Assembly: GCA_017992655.1 (NCBI GenBank)
Contig: JAGOOF010000001.1
Location: 1 to 24,423, forward strand
DNA length: 24,423 nucleotides
Direction of reading: 5' to 3'
From: Patescibacteria group bacterium
GTDB taxonomy: Bacteria > Patescibacteriota > UBA1384
The position numbers and the translations under genes are program-made. Every line of letters starts with the position of its first letter. Within the stretch, counting starts at the first letter, position 1. Of this stretch, positions 23,210-24,423 are shown one piece after another. The notes under the pieces were generated by a model. That model did not search any database and had not been told where the DNA came from. It was given only the letters and a program-made list of their open reading frames with translations.

Positions 23210-23210
23210 A

Positions 23211-23687
23211 CTAGTAGCGGGCGAAGTGGGCAAAGGCGCGGTTTGCCTCAGCCATACGATGAATATCTTCACGCTTTTTTAATGTTGCGCCAGTTCCCTG
23301 ATTAATATTTACAATTTCATCTGCGAGGCGTTGCGCAATTGGCTTTCCCTTAACGGCGCGTGCGGATTCAAGTAGCCAGCGCATCGCGATAGCAGTTTTG
23401 CGCGGTTCTTTTACTTCTACTGGTACTTGGTAGTTTGCCCCACCTACGCGACGTGATCGCACTTCCACAATAGGAGCAGCTTTTTCTAATGTTTCTTCGA
23501 GCAGATTATCGGGCTTTTTTGTTTTGAGTTTCTCGCTAGCGATTTTAATGGCGCTATAAACTATTTTTTCGGCAATAGATTTCTTGCCACTGTCCATAAC
23601 ATAACGGATAAACTTACTTACAACTAGTGAACCATAGATGGGATCTGGTTTTAAGTTTGCAAGATTTTTCTTAACTTTTCCTCTCAT
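23211..23687 (-). CDS. rpsG: 30S ribosomal protein uS7
   Basis: A primary 16S-binding protein that organises the 30S head and lines the E site. It begins MRGKVKKNLANLKPDPIYGS and has the conserved LLEETLEKAAPIVEVRSRRVGGANYQVPVEV, RKTAIAMRWLLESAR and REDIHRMAEANRAFAHFARY end. The length of 158 aa is normal. It follows rpsL by 2 bases. In E. coli uS7 represses this operon through the rpsL-rpsG gap, which is too short here for that site. Confidence 0.98.
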   Translation of the reverse strand: MRGKVKKNLANLKPDPIYGSLVVSKFIRYVMDSGKKSIAEKIVYSAIKIASEKLKTKKPDNLLEETLEKAAPIVEVRSRRVGGANYQVPVEVKEPRKTAIAMRWLLESARAVKGKPIAQRLADEIVNINQGTGATLKKREDIHRMAEANRAFAHFARY

Positions 23688-23689
23688 TG

Positions 23690-24127
23690 TTATGCACCTT
23701 TCTCTGAGCCACTTTTAGGCTTTTTTGTGCCATAGTGGCTACGTGATACTTTACGATCGGCCACACCCTGGGTGTCGAGTTGTCCTCTAATAATGTGGTA
23801 ACGAACACCAGGCAAATCCTTAACACGACCACCCCTGATTAAAACCACAGAGTGCTCTTGTAAATTATGCCCTTCGCCGGGGATATAAGCGGTTACCTCT
23901 TGGCCACTGGTAAGACGTACTTTTGCGATCTTACGCAAAGCGGAGTTTGGTTTTTTAGGCGTCATAGTGGTGACCTTAACACAAACACCACGTTTAAACG
24001 GGTTTGATTTTCTAGAAAGCACAGGCTTATTCTTAAGAAAGTTAAAGCCTCTTCCTAGAGCGGGCGTTTTACTTTTGTGGGGAGCCGTTTTGCGTCCCTT
24101 GCGAATCAATTGGTTTATGGTTGGCAT
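23690..24127 (-). CDS. rpsL: 30S ribosomal protein uS12, long Gram-positive-like form
   Basis: A decoding-centre protein. The ATG at 24127 ([12 protein letters not shown]) is preceded by AAGGA and gives 145 aa; a longer frame of nine extra codons lacks support. The segment between the start and KRGVCVKV is about 13 residues longer than in E. coli, as in Firmicutes. The streptomycin-related loop reads [11 protein letters not shown] with Lys at the sensitive position, and [13 protein letters not shown] keeps the Asp that RimO modifies in E. coli. It lies 14 bases after rpoC. Confidence 0.98.
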   Translation of the reverse strand: MPTINQLIRKGRKTAPHKSKTPALGRGFNFLKNKPVLSRKSNPFKRGVCVKVTTMTPKKPNSALRKIAKVRLTSGQEVTAYIPGEGHNLQEHSVVLIRGGRVKDLPGVRYHIIRGQLDTQGVADRKVSRSHYGTKKPKSGSEKGA

Positions 24128-24141
24128 GATTTCCTTATCTT

Positions 24142-24423
24142 CTAATTTTTCCAAGCTTTGGGGTCGTATCCCGTACCTGCTGGAATTAGTTTACCAATAA
24201 TAACATTTTCTTTCAGCCCTTGCAACCTATCTACTGCTCCTCGTGTCGCGGCTTCTATAAGGACATTTGTTGTTTCCTGAAAACTTGCCGCAGAAAGGAA
24301 ACTTTCTGTTTTAAGCGCTACTCTAGTGATACCAAGTGCAACATCGTGTGCGAGCGCTTGCTTTCCTCCGGTCTTGCGCACGTCACTGTTGATTTGTTCC
24401 AAGCGTGTCCTGTCGACTAATTG
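24142..24423 (-). CDS. rpoC: RNA polymerase beta' subunit, C-terminal end only (5' part beyond the window)
   Basis: The frame is open to the right edge and reads ...[16 protein letters not shown]..., then [56 protein letters not shown], the conserved C-terminal block of beta'. About 93 residues are visible. The stop is followed by rpsL, the classical rpoBC-rpsL-rpsG-fusA order. Confidence 0.97.
   Translation of the reverse strand, partial: QLVDRTRLEQINSDVRKTGGKQALAHDVALGITRVALKTESFLSAASFQETTNVLIEAATRGAVDRLQGLKENVIIGKLIPAGTGYDPKAWKN

Larger units (their letters stand above)
22961..23210 (-). other. Structured 250-base gap between rpsG and fusA, no gene recognised
   Basis: Nearly all other genes here abut or overlap, so a 250-base gap stands out. 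It holds a 17-base sequence repeated twice, inverted repeats, a promoter and a terminator-like hairpin. Frames of up to 28 codons exist on both strands but have no support. No tRNA features are present. It may be the fusA leader, a rpsG trailer, or contain a small RNA; I cannot tell which. Confidence 0.5.

Noticed and set aside
22961..23210. A tRNA or small protein gene in the rpsG-fusA gap
   Set aside because: No T-loop or acceptor-stem pattern is found; the longest frames are under 30 codons without a properly spaced ribosome site.
8294..24423. Long open frames on the plus strand opposite the ribosomal genes
   Set aside because: Each lies opposite a well-conserved minus-strand gene, has no ribosome site or family pattern, and reads as the mirror of that gene.
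1..24423. CRISPR array, insertion sequence, phage or defence genes
   Set aside because: No regularly spaced repeats, transposase or integrase motifs, terminal repeats or shifts in gene style were seen; the region is a housekeeping cluster.

Overview
The window is a single, almost gapless block of genes, all on the minus strand, that encodes much of a bacterial ribosome and its partners. It most likely comes from a Candidate Phyla Radiation bacterium (Patescibacteria, probably of the Parcubacteria kind). The reasons are direct: the spc operon has no rpmD (uL30) between rpsE and rplO; several universal proteins are shortened (uL15 81 aa, RpoA 252 aa without the alpha-CTD, PheS about 229 aa, PheT 620 aa without its EMAP-like domain); genes commonly overlap by 1-30 bases; and zinc-type uS14, bL36 and uL24 occur with a zinc-free uS4. 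UGA is a stop and Trp is UGG, so code 11 fits and the UGA=Gly lineages are excluded. The exact phylum cannot be fixed from this sequence alone.

Layout in the direction of transcription (from 24423 down to 1): end of rpoC; rpsL, rpsG; a 250-base structured gap; fusA; a 101-base gap with two overlapping promoters and a hairpin; tuf; the S10 genes rpsJ, rplC, rplD, rplW, rplB, rpsS, rplV, rpsC, rplP, rpmC, rpsQ; the spc genes rplN, rplX, rplE, rpsN, rpsH, rplF, rplR, rpsE, rplO, secY; a membrane-anchored beta-propeller-like protein where adk often lies; map; a promoter; the alpha-type genes infA, rpmJ, rpsM, rpsK, rpsD, rpoA, rplQ, then rplM and rpsI; a promoter; rbfA, a four-helix membrane protein, pheS, pheT, a D,D-carboxypeptidase; and last a promoter and the first 38 codons of an unidentified gene that runs off the left edge.

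The genes work together in protein synthesis: RNA polymerase subunits, ribosomal proteins of both subunits, initiation factor IF-1, elongation factors EF-G and EF-Tu, the SecY channel for export of nascent proteins, N-terminal Met removal, 30S maturation (RbfA) and charging of tRNA-Phe. The carboxypeptidase trims peptidoglycan.

There is no sign of an accessory island, phage, transposon, CRISPR array or defence system. The observations worth a second look are the predicted leaderless rbfA mRNA, a recurrent promoter type (17-base spacer plus TGC before the -10) next to an RNA polymerase alpha subunit without its C-terminal domain, the doubly trimmed PheRS, the half-length uL15, and the structured leaders of fusA and tuf.
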